Assembly: GCA_023622385.1 (NCBI GenBank)
Contig: JAMNZI010000144.1
Location: forward strand, 1 to 32,070
Direction of reading: 5' to 3'
DNA from: Bacillota bacterium
Lineage (GTDB): Bacteria > Bacillota > Clostridia > Caldicoprobacterales > Caldicoprobacteraceae
Length of the DNA stretch: 32,070 nucleotides
The notes under the pieces are model-generated. The model saw nothing but the letters and a program-made list of their open reading frames with translations. It did not search any database and was not told the origin of the DNA. Every line of letters starts with the position of its first letter. Position 1 is the stretch's first letter. Of this stretch, positions 1 to 10,571 are shown one piece after another. Both the position numbers and the translations under genes were made by a program.

Positions 1-39
1 GTTTATGACTCTTAAACGAGTCATTTCTTTTTGTGTCAT
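1..39 (-). CDS. 5' end of a probable IS transposase (N-terminal HTH), truncated by window edge
   Basis: Reverse strand reads MTQKEMTRLRVIN... from ATG at 39, preceded by a strong SD (AGGAAGGAG). The N-terminus resembles HTH transposases of ISNCY/IS481-like type. Only 13 codons are visible. Confidence 0.5.
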   Translation of the reverse strand, partial: MTQKEMTRLRVIN

Positions 40-63
40 GTTGAATATCTCCTTCCTCATGTA

Positions 64-110
64 TGACATTATATCAGAATAATTTCAATATGACATTATC
101 ACAGAATAAC
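64..110. repeat. Two direct copies of TGACATTAT(AT/CA)CAGAATAA(T/C), 27-nt period; probable IS terminal region
   Basis: tgacattatatcagaataat (64-83) and tgacattatcacagaataac (91-110), directly upstream of the transposase start. Confidence 0.55.
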
Positions 111-131
111 AACACCGATATCAATTTAAGG

Positions 132-160
132 TTGACATTTCAAAATAAATGGTTTAAAAT
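132..160 (+). promoter_or_regulatory. Sigma-A-type promoter for tRNA-Arg
   Basis: TTGACA (132-137), 17-nt spacer, TAAAAT (155-160), just upstream of the tRNA at 177. Confidence 0.75.
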
Positions 161-176
161 GAATGTACATTGAGAT

Positions 177-253
177 GTGCCCGTAGCTCAGTTGGATAGA
201 GTGTCTGACTACGAATCAGAAGGTCGGGGGTTCAAGTCCCTCCGGGCACGCCA
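177..253 (+). tRNA. tRNA-Arg (anticodon ACG)
   Basis: Acceptor GTGCCCG/CGGGCAC, D-loop TAGCTCAGTTGGATAGAG, anticodon loop CTACGAA, T-arm GGTTCAAGTCC, encoded CCA. Confidence 0.95.
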
Positions 254-254
254 G

Positions 255-289
255 AAAAGAGGCTAGAAGTCAACATTCTAGCCTCTTTT
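255..289 (+). terminator. Rho-independent terminator after tRNA-Arg
   Basis: AAAAGAGGCTAGAA-loop-TTCTAGCCTCTTTT. Confidence 0.85.
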
Positions 290-712
290 GTCATGCCCAA
301 AAAGTCTCTCAAAATGGCCGAAATTTTGGCGGTAACTAACATACAACTAACAAATTTGCGCCGTAAAAGGTAGCTGGAAAACGCCCAAATTTGGGACCAT
401 ATTCAAGCCATACAATTCGAAATAATGAGTCAAAAATATGATCAAGATTCATTGAGGGGATACACAGCCCTTTCTGCAGCATCATTTACAATTATTTGAC
501 ATTATGTTATCATAGTAGCATGAATAAAATATTGGAACTGCTTTATATGAGCGAAGTACCGCCGTAAGGATATTGCTTTGACTTTTCAGCCGCCGTCTGT
601 TTTTGTAAAGTATTGAATTCAAGCTATTACATGATTAACAATTTAAGGAGTATCTCAGATATCACGCTCGTACTACAAACTATAATTTAAAACGAAGAGG
701 CAGGGGAAATAC

Positions 713-1870
713 ATGGAGCAAACAAAAAAGATTTACTATTCCTTTATAGCTCTTTACGCTACCTTATTTATGAGCAACGCAATATATGGAACTTTTCTAC
801 CCGTTTACCTCGATTACATCGGATACAGTAAAGCTTCAATAGGAGTACTCATGTCACTGGGACCTTTTGTAGCCATAATAGCTCAACCTTTTTGGGGCAT
901 CATCAGCGATAGATCCAAGTCCAAAAATCAGATTTTAAAGCTGCTATTCATAGCAAGCATCTTAATTATGGCCTTATATCCTTTATCTTCTAATTTCTAT
1001 TACCTATTAATCATAATTGCAATTTTTACTTTTTTTCAAACGTCGATATCTCCCATTAGCGATACTATTACACTTGAATATTTAAGCACGACCCGCCAAA
1101 AATTTGGCCCAATAAGGATGGCAGGAACAATAGGATTTGCTGTAATGTCTATTGTAGCCGGTTTTTTCGCTCAGAAATACATAAAAAGCATATTTGCTCT
1201 AAATGTGGTAATCATGTGCTTAGCTTTCTTCACAGTCTTAAAGCTTCCTGTGGTCCAGGGACATCAATTCGGTAAACAGCGCGTCTCTATCATAAAGCTC
1301 TTTTCCGATAAAAACCTGGTAGCGTTAATGGCGTTAAATTTCCTTGTACAGGTTACGCTTGGCTTTTATTACACGTATTTCCCCATATACTTTAAACAGC
1401 TTGGTGGAAGCAGTTCTTTGCTTGGCTGGGCATACTTTATATCCGCTATAAGTGAAATACCGTTTTTGCTCTGCGCCGATAAGATACTTCAAAAAGTGAA
1501 AACTACAAAAGCATTACTCTTTTCCACCTTTGTAGCTTCAATTAGGTGGTTTTTAACTTTTGTTATTACCAATGCCTATATGTTCTTGCCCCTGCAGCTT
1601 TTACACGGTTTAATCTTCATTGTGTTATATTACTCCATGGCAATATATATCAACCAAGAAGTACCCAAAGAACTCAAGGCATCGGGACAAACCATAAACA
1701 ACCTAATAGGAATGGGGATAGCCAGAATCACAGGAAGCCTAGCGGGAGGATTTTTAAGCGACATTTATGGAATAAAAAACTTGTTCCTATATAATTCCAT
1801 CCTGGCTTTGATAACGGTGTTAATCTTCGCATATATATTCTTAACGATGAAAAAGCACTCATCAGTCTAA
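713..1870 (+). CDS. MFS transporter, LacY/nucleoside-H+ symporter-like (MFS_1_like)
   Basis: 385-aa polytopic ORF; SD AGGGG upstream; MFS-like loop GIISDRSKSKNQ. Confidence 0.8.
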   Translation: MEQTKKIYYSFIALYATLFMSNAIYGTFLPVYLDYIGYSKASIGVLMSLGPFVAIIAQPFWGIISDRSKSKNQILKLLFIASILIMALYPLSSNFYYLLIIIAIFTFFQTSISPISDTITLEYLSTTRQKFGPIRMAGTIGFAVMSIVAGFFAQKYIKSIFALNVVIMCLAFFTVLKLPVVQGHQFGKQRVSIIKLFSDKNLVALMALNFLVQVTLGFYYTYFPIYFKQLGGSSSLLGWAYFISAISEIPFLLCADKILQKVKTTKALLFSTFVASIRWFLTFVITNAYMFLPLQLLHGLIFIVLYYSMAIYINQEVPKELKASGQTINNLIGMGIARITGSLAGGFLSDIYGIKNLFLYNSILALITVLIFAYIFLTMKKHSSV

Positions 1871-1905
1871 TACTTATTCCACCACGAGAAGCCTTAAAAG
1901 AAAGC

Positions 1906-1941
1906 AAAAGGACCCCTTGTTTTACAGCAAGGGGTCCTTTT
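1906..1941. terminator. Bidirectional terminator between convergent genes
   Basis: AAAAGGACCCCTTG-loop-CAAGGGGTCCTTTT. Confidence 0.85.
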
Positions 1942-1948
1942 AACAAGT

Positions 1949-2107
1949 TCAATACTCTTCTCTCGCCCTATTAAAGCAATTCTGGCAATAACCATCATAA
2001 ATGTCTGCACACTCATCGCATACGTAATTGTTGCAACCGGGACATTGTGCAACTAAATCTTCGTCGGTTGGATAACCGCATACAACGCATTTTACTTTGC
2101 CAGGCAT
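1949..2107 (-). CDS. 52-aa small zinc-ribbon-like protein with four CxxC motifs
   Basis: MPGKVKCVVCGYPTDEDLVAQCPGCNNYVCDECADIYDGYCQNCFNRAREEY. The internal ATG at 2107 has SD GGGAGG; the longer ORF start at 2176 is less likely. Confidence 0.7.
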   Translation of the reverse strand: MPGKVKCVVCGYPTDEDLVAQCPGCNNYVCDECADIYDGYCQNCFNRAREEY

Positions 2108-2198
2108 ATGTATTACCTCCCGCTTACCATTTTTTATATATTCTCTCAAATTAAACTCAAAATATTCACACGACATGAAAAACGGAGGTAATAAAGAA

Positions 2199-2231
2199 AG
2201 AGGGTGCAGCTTTTAAGCTACACCCTCTATT
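2199..2231 (-). terminator. Terminator downstream of the tRNA-Ser pair
   Basis: Minus strand AGAGGGTGTAGCTTAAAAGCTGCACCCTCTTTCTTT hairpin. Confidence 0.65.
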
Positions 2232-2233
2232 TT

Positions 2234-2328
2234 TGGCGGAGAAGGAGGGATTTGAACCCTCGCGCCGGTTTTAACCCGACCTACGCCCTTAGCAGGGGCG
2301 CCCCTTCGGCCAACTTGGGTACTTCTCC
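2234..2328 (-). tRNA. tRNA-Ser (anticodon GCT)
   Basis: Reverse strand GGAGAAG...GCTAA...long variable arm...CTTCTCCGCCA. Confidence 0.93.
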
Positions 2329-2339
2329 CCGTCGAGATG

Positions 2340-2428
2340 TGGCGGAGAGAGTGGGATTCGAACCCACGGCGCCTTTCGGCGTCACTGGTTTTCAAGACCA
2401 GCTCCTTAAACCGCTCGGACATCTCTCC
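2340..2428 (-). tRNA. tRNA-Ser (anticodon TGA)
   Basis: Reverse strand GGAGAGATGTCCGAGCGG...CTGGTCTTGAAAACCAG...variable arm...GGTTCGAATCCCACTCTCTCCGCCA. Confidence 0.95.
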
Positions 2429-2435
2429 GCTAGAT

Positions 2436-2464
2436 AGTATAACAAAATAGCTGGACTGTGTCAA
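2436..2464 (-). promoter_or_regulatory. Consensus promoter for the tRNA-Ser pair
   Basis: Minus strand TTGACA-17 nt-TATACT directly upstream of tRNA-Ser(TGA). Confidence 0.85.
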
Positions 2465-2683
2465 TCACGTTTTTTGCTTTTAATCAGCTTCTCCCTAAAT
2501 CATCTTAAAAATGCTGAAAGCTTCTAAACTATCATCTCCTCCAATTGTTGACACAGCTTGATATATTACGGATTATGGCCAAGGATTATTCTTAGCTTTA
2601 CTTAGACCATCAAGCCGGTTTTGGAAAAGCGCCAATGCATAAGCCATAACCACAACAGATCCTATAAGAGTAAGTTCAAAAAA

Positions 2684-3982
<1,299 letters not shown>

Positions 3983-4109
3983 TCAATCTCGGTGTTCCTC
4001 ATAAAACAGCTTTTAGCCCCTATTTCAAAGCATATCGGATTCATATTAATTATACTACATTTTAGGAGCTATGCAACCTTTTGGAAACATTTAAAATCTG
4101 CTTTAAAGC

Positions 4110-4631
4110 TCATTCCCGGCTCAAAAGGTATCCCTTCTCCCTTAAAGCAGCTTCGATCCTGTCCAACATAGCAGCATCATCCGCCTCAATGGTATGCAAA
4201 TGTACCCCTTCTGTCAACGAACTTAAGGGCTCAGCATTTTCCCTTCTCATGGCCTCCATGAAAGCACGAACATCGCTAGGTGACTTTATCATAAGTCGCG
4301 CCTTGAACTCCCCGTACACTCCGTGCTCTACGCTCACATCCAAAACAGTTCCTCCCAAGTCCACTATAGTCATCAGTTCGTCCTCGATACCATCTTCTGA
4401 GTGCTTGCAGGCTATAACCCGTCGGTAACGCCGGGGATATAAATTTTTAGGGATCATATACCCTTGAGGCGTAGCTATTATCTCTTCACCAGCTGCTCTC
4501 AATATGGCTATATCCTGAACGATAACCTGCCTGCTCACTCCCAACAGCCCTGCCAGATAGGCACCCGTCACAGGATGGTTGCTTTCCTTTATTATCCTCA
4601 GAATCTCCTGTCGCCTTTGGTCAGCTGACAT
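4110..4631 (-). CDS. niaR: Transcription repressor NiaR-type (HTH_11 + 3H domain)
   Basis: 173 aa: N-terminal winged HTH (LAGLLGVSRQVIVQDIAILRAAG) plus a C-terminal 3H domain carrying the histidine pattern. Confidence 0.85.
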   Translation of the reverse strand: MSADQRRQEILRIIKESNHPVTGAYLAGLLGVSRQVIVQDIAILRAAGEEIIATPQGYMIPKNLYPRRYRRVIACKHSEDGIEDELMTIVDLGGTVLDVSVEHGVYGEFKARLMIKSPSDVRAFMEAMRRENAEPLSSLTEGVHLHTIEADDAAMLDRIEAALREKGYLLSRE

Positions 4632-4981
4632 TTTCCTTTACCCCCTGTCGGTAAACAAGCCTTTCACCTGCACAAATAATTATACCATTTTTTCTGCGCT
4701 TTTGTGAAAAATTCATCGTTTCTCATACATATTATCTTCTACCATCTTTACCATCTTTAAAACCATTTCTATAGAAAAGCGCTAATTTTTGTTAATACTC
4801 CTCTATATAAAGCGTACTTAACCCTGTTTAAAATCTTAAGCAATTCAAGACTCAACGCTCAAGTTAACTTTGGCGTTTAAGCTTTAGTAAATGCCTAAAC
4901 CTCAAAATCGACTAAGGAATAACATGACAAAATTTAGAACACAATAATACTATCTCGACATAAAAAAGCCAATGGGAGCGA

Positions 4982-5845
4982 TTGCAATTGAAGCCGGCAC
5001 ATAAAATGTCCATGTTAATCTATCTCTTTATCTATTTTATTCTGGTACAAAACATGAGTAGCCTCACGGCTCGTTCAAATCCTGTTGAACTGATATATAT
5101 AAAATCCAGCAAACAATCCAATTGGGCATACACCACTTCTGCCCCTATAACCGAACCTCCTATACATATAGATGGAAATATCCGTACACGCCTGAGAAAT
5201 TTTAGAAACGAGGCGGCCAAGTTGTGCCAGCTGTATCCCGAAACATTTTTAAGCAATCTCCCCACCGAAAAGAAAAAGATCGCGTTGACTTTTGACGACG
5301 GCCCTGATTCCCGTAGCACCATAAAAATCTTAGATATACTTGAATACTACAATATTCCCGCTACATTTTTTGTGATCGGCCAAAATATAGACAGGCATCG
5401 AGAAGTAATTTACCGGGCCATCAAAAATGGGCACCAAATCGCCAACCACAGCTGGACCCATATAAGGCCTACTTCTGTATCCACCTCAGAATTGATAAGC
5501 GAGGTAGAAAAAACCCAGGCAAAACTCCAAGAAATGGGAATAGCCGCAAAGATATTCAGGCCTCCCTACGGTTTGGTCACACCCCAGCAAATGGAAGCGC
5601 TCAAAGCGCTGGGCTATAAAGCAGTCATCTGGTCCGTAGACTCAATGGACTGGTATACCTCCAATCCACAAGAAATCGCGCAATGCGTGCTCAGCAATGT
5701 CCATCCCGGATCCATTATACTGATGCACTGCGCCGGTGGACCCGATAACCGAAGTGGGACTATAGAAGCCCTTCCACTCATAATCTCTGCGCTTAAAAGA
5801 GAGGGATATGAATTTGTAACCATCCAACAATTGATAAATTATTAA
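4982..5845 (+). CDS. Polysaccharide deacetylase (NodB homology domain), N-terminal signal anchor
   Basis: TFDDGPDSRST, NHSWTH, RPPYG, ILMHC motifs. TTG start at 4982 or an internal ATG at 5006. Confidence 0.9.
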   Translation: MQLKPAHKMSMLIYLFIYFILVQNMSSLTARSNPVELIYIKSSKQSNWAYTTSAPITEPPIHIDGNIRTRLRNFRNEAAKLCQLYPETFLSNLPTEKKKIALTFDDGPDSRSTIKILDILEYYNIPATFFVIGQNIDRHREVIYRAIKNGHQIANHSWTHIRPTSVSTSELISEVEKTQAKLQEMGIAAKIFRPPYGLVTPQQMEALKALGYKAVIWSVDSMDWYTSNPQEIAQCVLSNVHPGSIILMHCAGGPDNRSGTIEALPLIISALKREGYEFVTIQQLINY

Positions 5846-6137
5846 CAAACTCCGCATGACACCCGCAAGTTAGCTACTAAATATATTTCATGATCACAAT
5901 AAAACCACATATCAATTGCAAAACACACGGCTTATAGTGCCCTTATTTGCATAATTTGCTGCATAAACCCCATATTGCTCTATTCAACATTGGAAGTTTA
6001 ACATTGAAATTTTTATAAAAACTTCTTGCAAACCCCATTAAAAATCTTGCATTTTTTTTGAGTTTGTATTACTATTATACTGGGTAGGTTTTTTGGATAG
6101 TTTTAGTTGCTATACGGCTTATTAAAACCGGAAAATA

Positions 6138-6158
6138 AAGAGGGCAACATTCCCTCTT
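6138..6158 (+). other. Small hairpin in the pckG leader
   Basis: AAGAGGG caacatt CCCTCTT. Confidence 0.4.
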
Positions 6159-6201
6159 AATTTATTAAGCAAAATCGCAATCATAGAAAGGGGTTACAAG
6201 A

Positions 6202-8004
6202 ATGACTAGAAACAAGAAACTGTTAGAATGGGTAGATCAGATGGCCAAGCTGTGCAAGCCTGATCGGGTCTATTGGTGCGACGGGTCAGATGAGGAATAC
6301 CAGCGCTTACTCAACGAAATGGTGGCTTCCGGGATGGCAACTCCCTTAAACCCTGAAAAGAAACCCGGGTGTTATCTGTTCAGAAGCCATCCATCGGATG
6401 TAGCCCGCGTTGAAGACAGAACCTTTATTGCATCCAAGAGCAAAGAAGACGCTGGTCCAACCAACAACTGGATAGATCCAGAAGAACTCAAAAAGACCAT
6501 GACCGAGCTTTACGATGGCTGCATGAAAGGCAGGACGATGTACGTCATACCCTTCTCCATGGGGCCTATTGGGTCTCCTATCTCCAAGATCGGCATTGAG
6601 CTTACTGACAGCCCTTATGTTGTGGTTAACATGCGCATAATGACCCGCATGGGCAAAAAGGTACTCGATATACTGGGAGAAGATGGCGAGTTTGTGCCAT
6701 GCCTGCATTCGGTGGGTGCACCACTTGCCGAAGGCCAAAAGGATACTAAATGGCCTTGTGCTCCTATGGAAAAGAAATACATCAGCCATTTCCCCGAGGA
6801 GAGAACCATCTGGTCCTATGGCTCTGGTTATGGTGGCAATGCCTTGCTGGGCAAGAAGTGCTTTGCCCTCCGTATAGCGTCGGTAATGGCCCGCGACGAG
6901 GGTTGGCTGGCCGAGCACATGCTCATCTTAGCCATAACTAACCCCAAAGGCGAACGCAAATACGTGGCAGCCGCTTTCCCGAGTGCCTGCGGCAAAACCA
7001 ACCTGGCCATGATGGTCCCCACTCTTCCCGGCTGGAAAGTGGAGACCATAGGCGACGACATCGCGTGGATGAAATTTGGCAAGGACGGCAGGCTGTATGC
7101 TATAAACCCTGAAGCAGGATTTTTCGGCGTTGCACCTGGTACATCCATGCACTCCAATCCCAATGCTATGCTGACCATCGCCAAGAACACCATATTCACC
7201 AATGCTGCACTGACCGACGACGGCGATATATGGTGGGAAGGCATTGGGTATGATCCTCCCGGGCATCTCATTGACTGGAAGGGCAATGATTGGTATCCGG
7301 GTTCTGATACGCCAGCCGCACATCCCAATGCTCGCTTTACGGCTCCTGCTAGCCAATGTCCATCCATTGCACCCGAGTGGGAAGATCCCAACGGGGTACC
7401 CATATCAGCTATACTGTTTGGTGGCCGCAGGTCCACCACGGTACCACTGGTATATGAAAGCTTTGATTGGAACCATGGGGTATTCTTAGGTTCAATAATG
7501 GGCTCGGAAATCACGGCGGCTATTATATCCGATCAAATCGGCAAAGTGCGCCGCGATCCATTTGCCATGCGTCCTTTCTGCGGATACCATATATGCGATT
7601 ACTTCCAGCACTGGCTCAACATCGGAAAGACAGCCGATCCTGAGAAGCTACCCAGGATATTCTTCGTAAACTGGTTCCGCAAAGACAAGGACGGCAACTG
7701 GCTATGGCCAGGCTTTGGCGAGAATAGCCGCGTGCTCAAGTGGATACTCGAGAGGGTATCTGGCGAGGGTAAAGCGGTTGAAACGCCCATCGGTTACATG
7801 CCAACGCCCGATGCCATCGATACGACTGGGCTTGACATAAGCAGCAGCGCCATGCAGGAGCTCCTGAAAGTTGACCGCGATGAGTGGCTGCGCGAAGTGG
7901 CCTCCATTCGCGAATATTACGATTCCTTTGGCGACAAGTTGCCCAAAGAGCTGGCTCATCAGCTGGATGCTCTTGAAAAGAGGCTACGCGAATATAACGG
8001 TTAA
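6202..8004 (+). CDS. pckG: Phosphoenolpyruvate carboxykinase (GTP)
   Basis: 600 aa; [13 protein letters not shown] kinase-1a motif, [35 protein letters not shown] typical of GTP-PEPCK. Confidence 0.97.
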   Translation: MTRNKKLLEWVDQMAKLCKPDRVYWCDGSDEEYQRLLNEMVASGMATPLNPEKKPGCYLFRSHPSDVARVEDRTFIASKSKEDAGPTNNWIDPEELKKTMTELYDGCMKGRTMYVIPFSMGPIGSPISKIGIELTDSPYVVVNMRIMTRMGKKVLDILGEDGEFVPCLHSVGAPLAEGQKDTKWPCAPMEKKYISHFPEERTIWSYGSGYGGNALLGKKCFALRIASVMARDEGWLAEHMLILAITNPKGERKYVAAAFPSACGKTNLAMMVPTLPGWKVETIGDDIAWMKFGKDGRLYAINPEAGFFGVAPGTSMHSNPNAMLTIAKNTIFTNAALTDDGDIWWEGIGYDPPGHLIDWKGNDWYPGSDTPAAHPNARFTAPASQCPSIAPEWEDPNGVPISAILFGGRRSTTVPLVYESFDWNHGVFLGSIMGSEITAAIISDQIGKVRRDPFAMRPFCGYHICDYFQHWLNIGKTADPEKLPRIFFVNWFRKDKDGNWLWPGFGENSRVLKWILERVSGEGKAVETPIGYMPTPDAIDTTGLDISSSAMQELLKVDRDEWLREVASIREYYDSFGDKLPKELAHQLDALEKRLREYNG

Positions 8005-8040
8005 AAAAGGACGGCCAATAAGGCCGTCCTTTTTGTTTTT
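8004..8040 (+). terminator. Rho-independent terminator after pckG
   Basis: AAAAAGGACGGCC AATA AGGCCGTCCTTTTTGTTTTT. Confidence 0.9.
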
Positions 8041-8123
8041 CTTTTTCTTCCTTAACTTAAACATTAACCGAACAACCGTAAAAGCCATACACTATGCCCA
8101 AACCTATCAGGAATTTTTATTGT

Positions 8124-8275
8124 ACTACTCTCTCGGAGTATGACTCTGGGAGAGAGTGGCACCACCAAAGGCCAAGGTAATGATCCGGGTTAGCCGGGGA
8201 ATGCTGGTTAACCTGGTGCGATGCCGCCATCCCACGCTGAGGTGCCCCTCAATTTTAATTTATTGAGAGGAGGAT
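8124..8275 (+). ncRNA. Candidate structured RNA element (strand and class uncertain)
   Basis: ACTCTCTC(8127-8134)/GAGAGAGT(8150-8157) with inner GAGT/ACTC; GCACCA(8159-8164)/TGGTGC(8214-8219) enclosing GGTTAGCC(8188-8195)/GGTTAACC(8206-8213). GC-rich noncoding island between two genes. Confidence 0.5.
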
Positions 8276-9447
8276 GTCACGCCCGGACCATCCCCACTCT
8301 CGGGCTCGGAGTTCAATTCCGGAGGCTTGGGACCCAAAAACTGGTAATAATCCACCTTTATTCTGCCGTTGTACAGCTTTCTCTTGCGATCGGCTTTGCG
8401 CCCAAAGAGGCGCTCAAAACCTTCATGAGGCGACAGTATATACAGCGACCAGGTATCAAGGGGCTTGAAAACCTGCCCCATTTCCCTGTACAGCTCTTCC
8501 ACCTCTTTTCTGTCACCCAACCTCTCTCCATAAGGGGGATTCGTGATAATACATCCGTATTTCCTTTTGGTACTGAACTTAGACAACGACTGGGTATGAA
8601 AGTCTATATAATCACCAACGCCTGCCAGCTTTGCATTATGCCGTGCCACTTTCAAGACCTTCCCATCGATGTCATAACCCAACAGTCTAAACCGCAAATC
8701 GCGGCGTATGGCATCCTTGGCCTCTTCCCTGGCCTGTTTCCAGATATCAGCAGAAATCCATGGCCACTTCTCCGAATCAAAAGTTCTATTGAGCCCCGGC
8801 GCCATGTTAAGGCCTATCATCGCGGCCTCAATTAAAATAGTACCCGAACCGCAGAATGGGTCCACAAGCAGCCTGTTGGGATTCCAAAAGCTGAGCTGAA
8901 CCAGTGCAGCGGCCAGGGTCTCCCTCAGCGGGGCTTTGCTCGCCATCTGACGGTAACCGCGTTTGTGCAGGCCGAAACCGCTGGCATCTATGGCTAATGT
9001 GGCCACATCCTTCAGAAGCGACACTTCTATGACAAACCTGGGCCCATTCTCATCAAACCAGCTCCTCCTGTATTTTTTCTTCAACCGTTCTACAATGGCC
9101 TTCTTCACTATAGCCTGACAGTCAGGAACGCTAAACAATTTCGATTTCACAGATTTGCCTATAACGGGGAAACAGGCATTTTCGGGCAGCACATCTTCCC
9201 AGGGCAGGGCTTTGGTCCGTTCAAACAGCTCTTCAAAAGTCAAAGCCGGAAATTCGCCCATCTTTACAAACACCCTGTCTGCTGACCGCAGCCACAGGTT
9301 TGCGCGGCTGATTGCGGAAACATCGGCTTTAAATGTAACCTTTCCATTATCCACCTTAACATTTTCATAGCCCAGTGCTCTTAACTCTCCGGCTACAATA
9401 GCTTCCACTCCAAAAGCAGCCGTAGCGACGATCTCAAATGTATCCAT
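8260..9447 (-). CDS. THUMP domain class I SAM-dependent RNA (23S rRNA G2445-type) methyltransferase
   Basis: 395 aa; N-terminal THUMP, DPFCGSGTILIEAAMIGLNMAPG, ITNPPYGERL motifs (RlmL/YpsC family). Confidence 0.9.
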   Translation of the reverse strand: MDTFEIVATAAFGVEAIVAGELRALGYENVKVDNGKVTFKADVSAISRANLWLRSADRVFVKMGEFPALTFEELFERTKALPWEDVLPENACFPVIGKSVKSKLFSVPDCQAIVKKAIVERLKKKYRRSWFDENGPRFVIEVSLLKDVATLAIDASGFGLHKRGYRQMASKAPLRETLAAALVQLSFWNPNRLLVDPFCGSGTILIEAAMIGLNMAPGLNRTFDSEKWPWISADIWKQAREEAKDAIRRDLRFRLLGYDIDGKVLKVARHNAKLAGVGDYIDFHTQSLSKFSTKRKYGCIITNPPYGERLGDRKEVEELYREMGQVFKPLDTWSLYILSPHEGFERLFGRKADRKRKLYNGRIKVDYYQFLGPKPPELNSEPESGDGPGVTSSSQ

Positions 9448-9501
9448 ACTCCATACTCTCCTGCATTCTATTGCTTCATAAAGATATTTTACCTAGCGCA
9501 T

Positions 9502-10401
9502 TCAAGAGGAACTACAATATATTTCACTAGCTAATTTACGTGCTGTAGGGGTAGCAGCTAGACCTGCCTCAGCTGTTTCTTTTAAAGACGGATGCATCAG
9601 TTTCCCAACAGATTTCATGGCATCAATAACTTCATCTACCGGTATTACACTTTTAATTCCAGATAATGCGAGATCGGCAGCAACTAGTGCATTGGCAGCA
9701 CCCATAGCATTTCGCTTTATACATGGGACTTCTACCAACCCTGCTACTGGGTCGCATACCAAACCCAAAGTGGTTTTTAAAGCAATAGCGCATGCATGCC
9801 CTGCCATTTCGGGCGTTCCTCCCATCATTTCCACCAGCGCAGCAGCTGCCATTGCTGATGCACTTCCACATTCAGCCTGACATCCTCCTTCGGCGCCCGA
9901 AATACTAGCCCTCCGTGCAATTACCATTCCTATCCCAGCAGCAGTAAACATACTCATCACAATTCGAGAACGGGGGATATTCCTGTTTTCTTGTATTGTA
10001 AGAAGGACCGCTGGAATTATCCCACAAGACCCTGCTGTAGGCGCCGCCACAATCCTACCCATACAAGCATTCGTCTCAGCAAGAGCTAAAGCTTTAATAA
10101 GTACATTATCTAATACGGTTCCTCCTACGGTTTTACCATCATTCAAAGCTCTCTTAAGTCTAAACGCATCTCCTCCACTTAACCCACTCGCCGATTTGAG
10201 CATAGAAGTGGTTCCTTCATCTATCGCCTCTTCCATTACCTTAAGGTTCTTTTCCATTTTCTCGATAAGAACTTCTATAGGGCATTCCAGTACAATACTT
10301 TGATCTTCCAATACAATCTGATAAATCGTTTTGCCGCTCAAAGTAGCTTGCTCAATTAACTCCTGTACTGAATCATACGTCAACACTCGTATCTCCTCCA
10401 T
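9502..10401 (-). CDS. sdaAA: L-serine ammonia-lyase, iron-sulfur-dependent, alpha subunit
   Basis: APTAGSCGIIPAVL, SGAEGGCQAECGSASAMAAAALVEMMGG, CDPVAGLVEVPC motifs. Confidence 0.96.
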   Translation of the reverse strand: MEEIRVLTYDSVQELIEQATLSGKTIYQIVLEDQSIVLECPIEVLIEKMEKNLKVMEEAIDEGTTSMLKSASGLSGGDAFRLKRALNDGKTVGGTVLDNVLIKALALAETNACMGRIVAAPTAGSCGIIPAVLLTIQENRNIPRSRIVMSMFTAAGIGMVIARRASISGAEGGCQAECGSASAMAAAALVEMMGGTPEMAGHACAIALKTTLGLVCDPVAGLVEVPCIKRNAMGAANALVAADLALSGIKSVIPVDEVIDAMKSVGKLMHPSLKETAEAGLAATPTARKLASEIYCSSS

Positions 10402-10571
10402 ATTTGGAGTACCTATCCGATTGAACTTATCACCACAACCAGCTTAGTTGTTTCATTGTTTCTCAAACTAGTATATCTTAAAAGTAGTAATTTCTCTCCT
10501 TATAGTGAATCTTCAAAATACAGAATCATACTGGATTTTACCATAATAAAATTATAGCGATATAGATTTTA

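Noticed and set aside
2204-2464. ORFs at 2204-2437 (+) and 2213-2464 (-)
   Set aside because: They are translations of the two tRNA-Ser genes, a common spurious ORF type.
6346-7514. Long antisense ORFs within pckG (190 aa, 228 aa, 142 aa)
   Set aside because: Shadow ORFs opposite a clear GC-rich pckG CDS; no SD or family similarity.
8221-8835. ORFs 8221-8835 and 8274-8468 on +, the latter with an AGGAGG-ATG context
   Set aside because: They lie antisense to the THUMP methyltransferase CDS; protein composition is not credible, and the AGGAGG is the complement of the methyltransferase C-terminal Ser codons.
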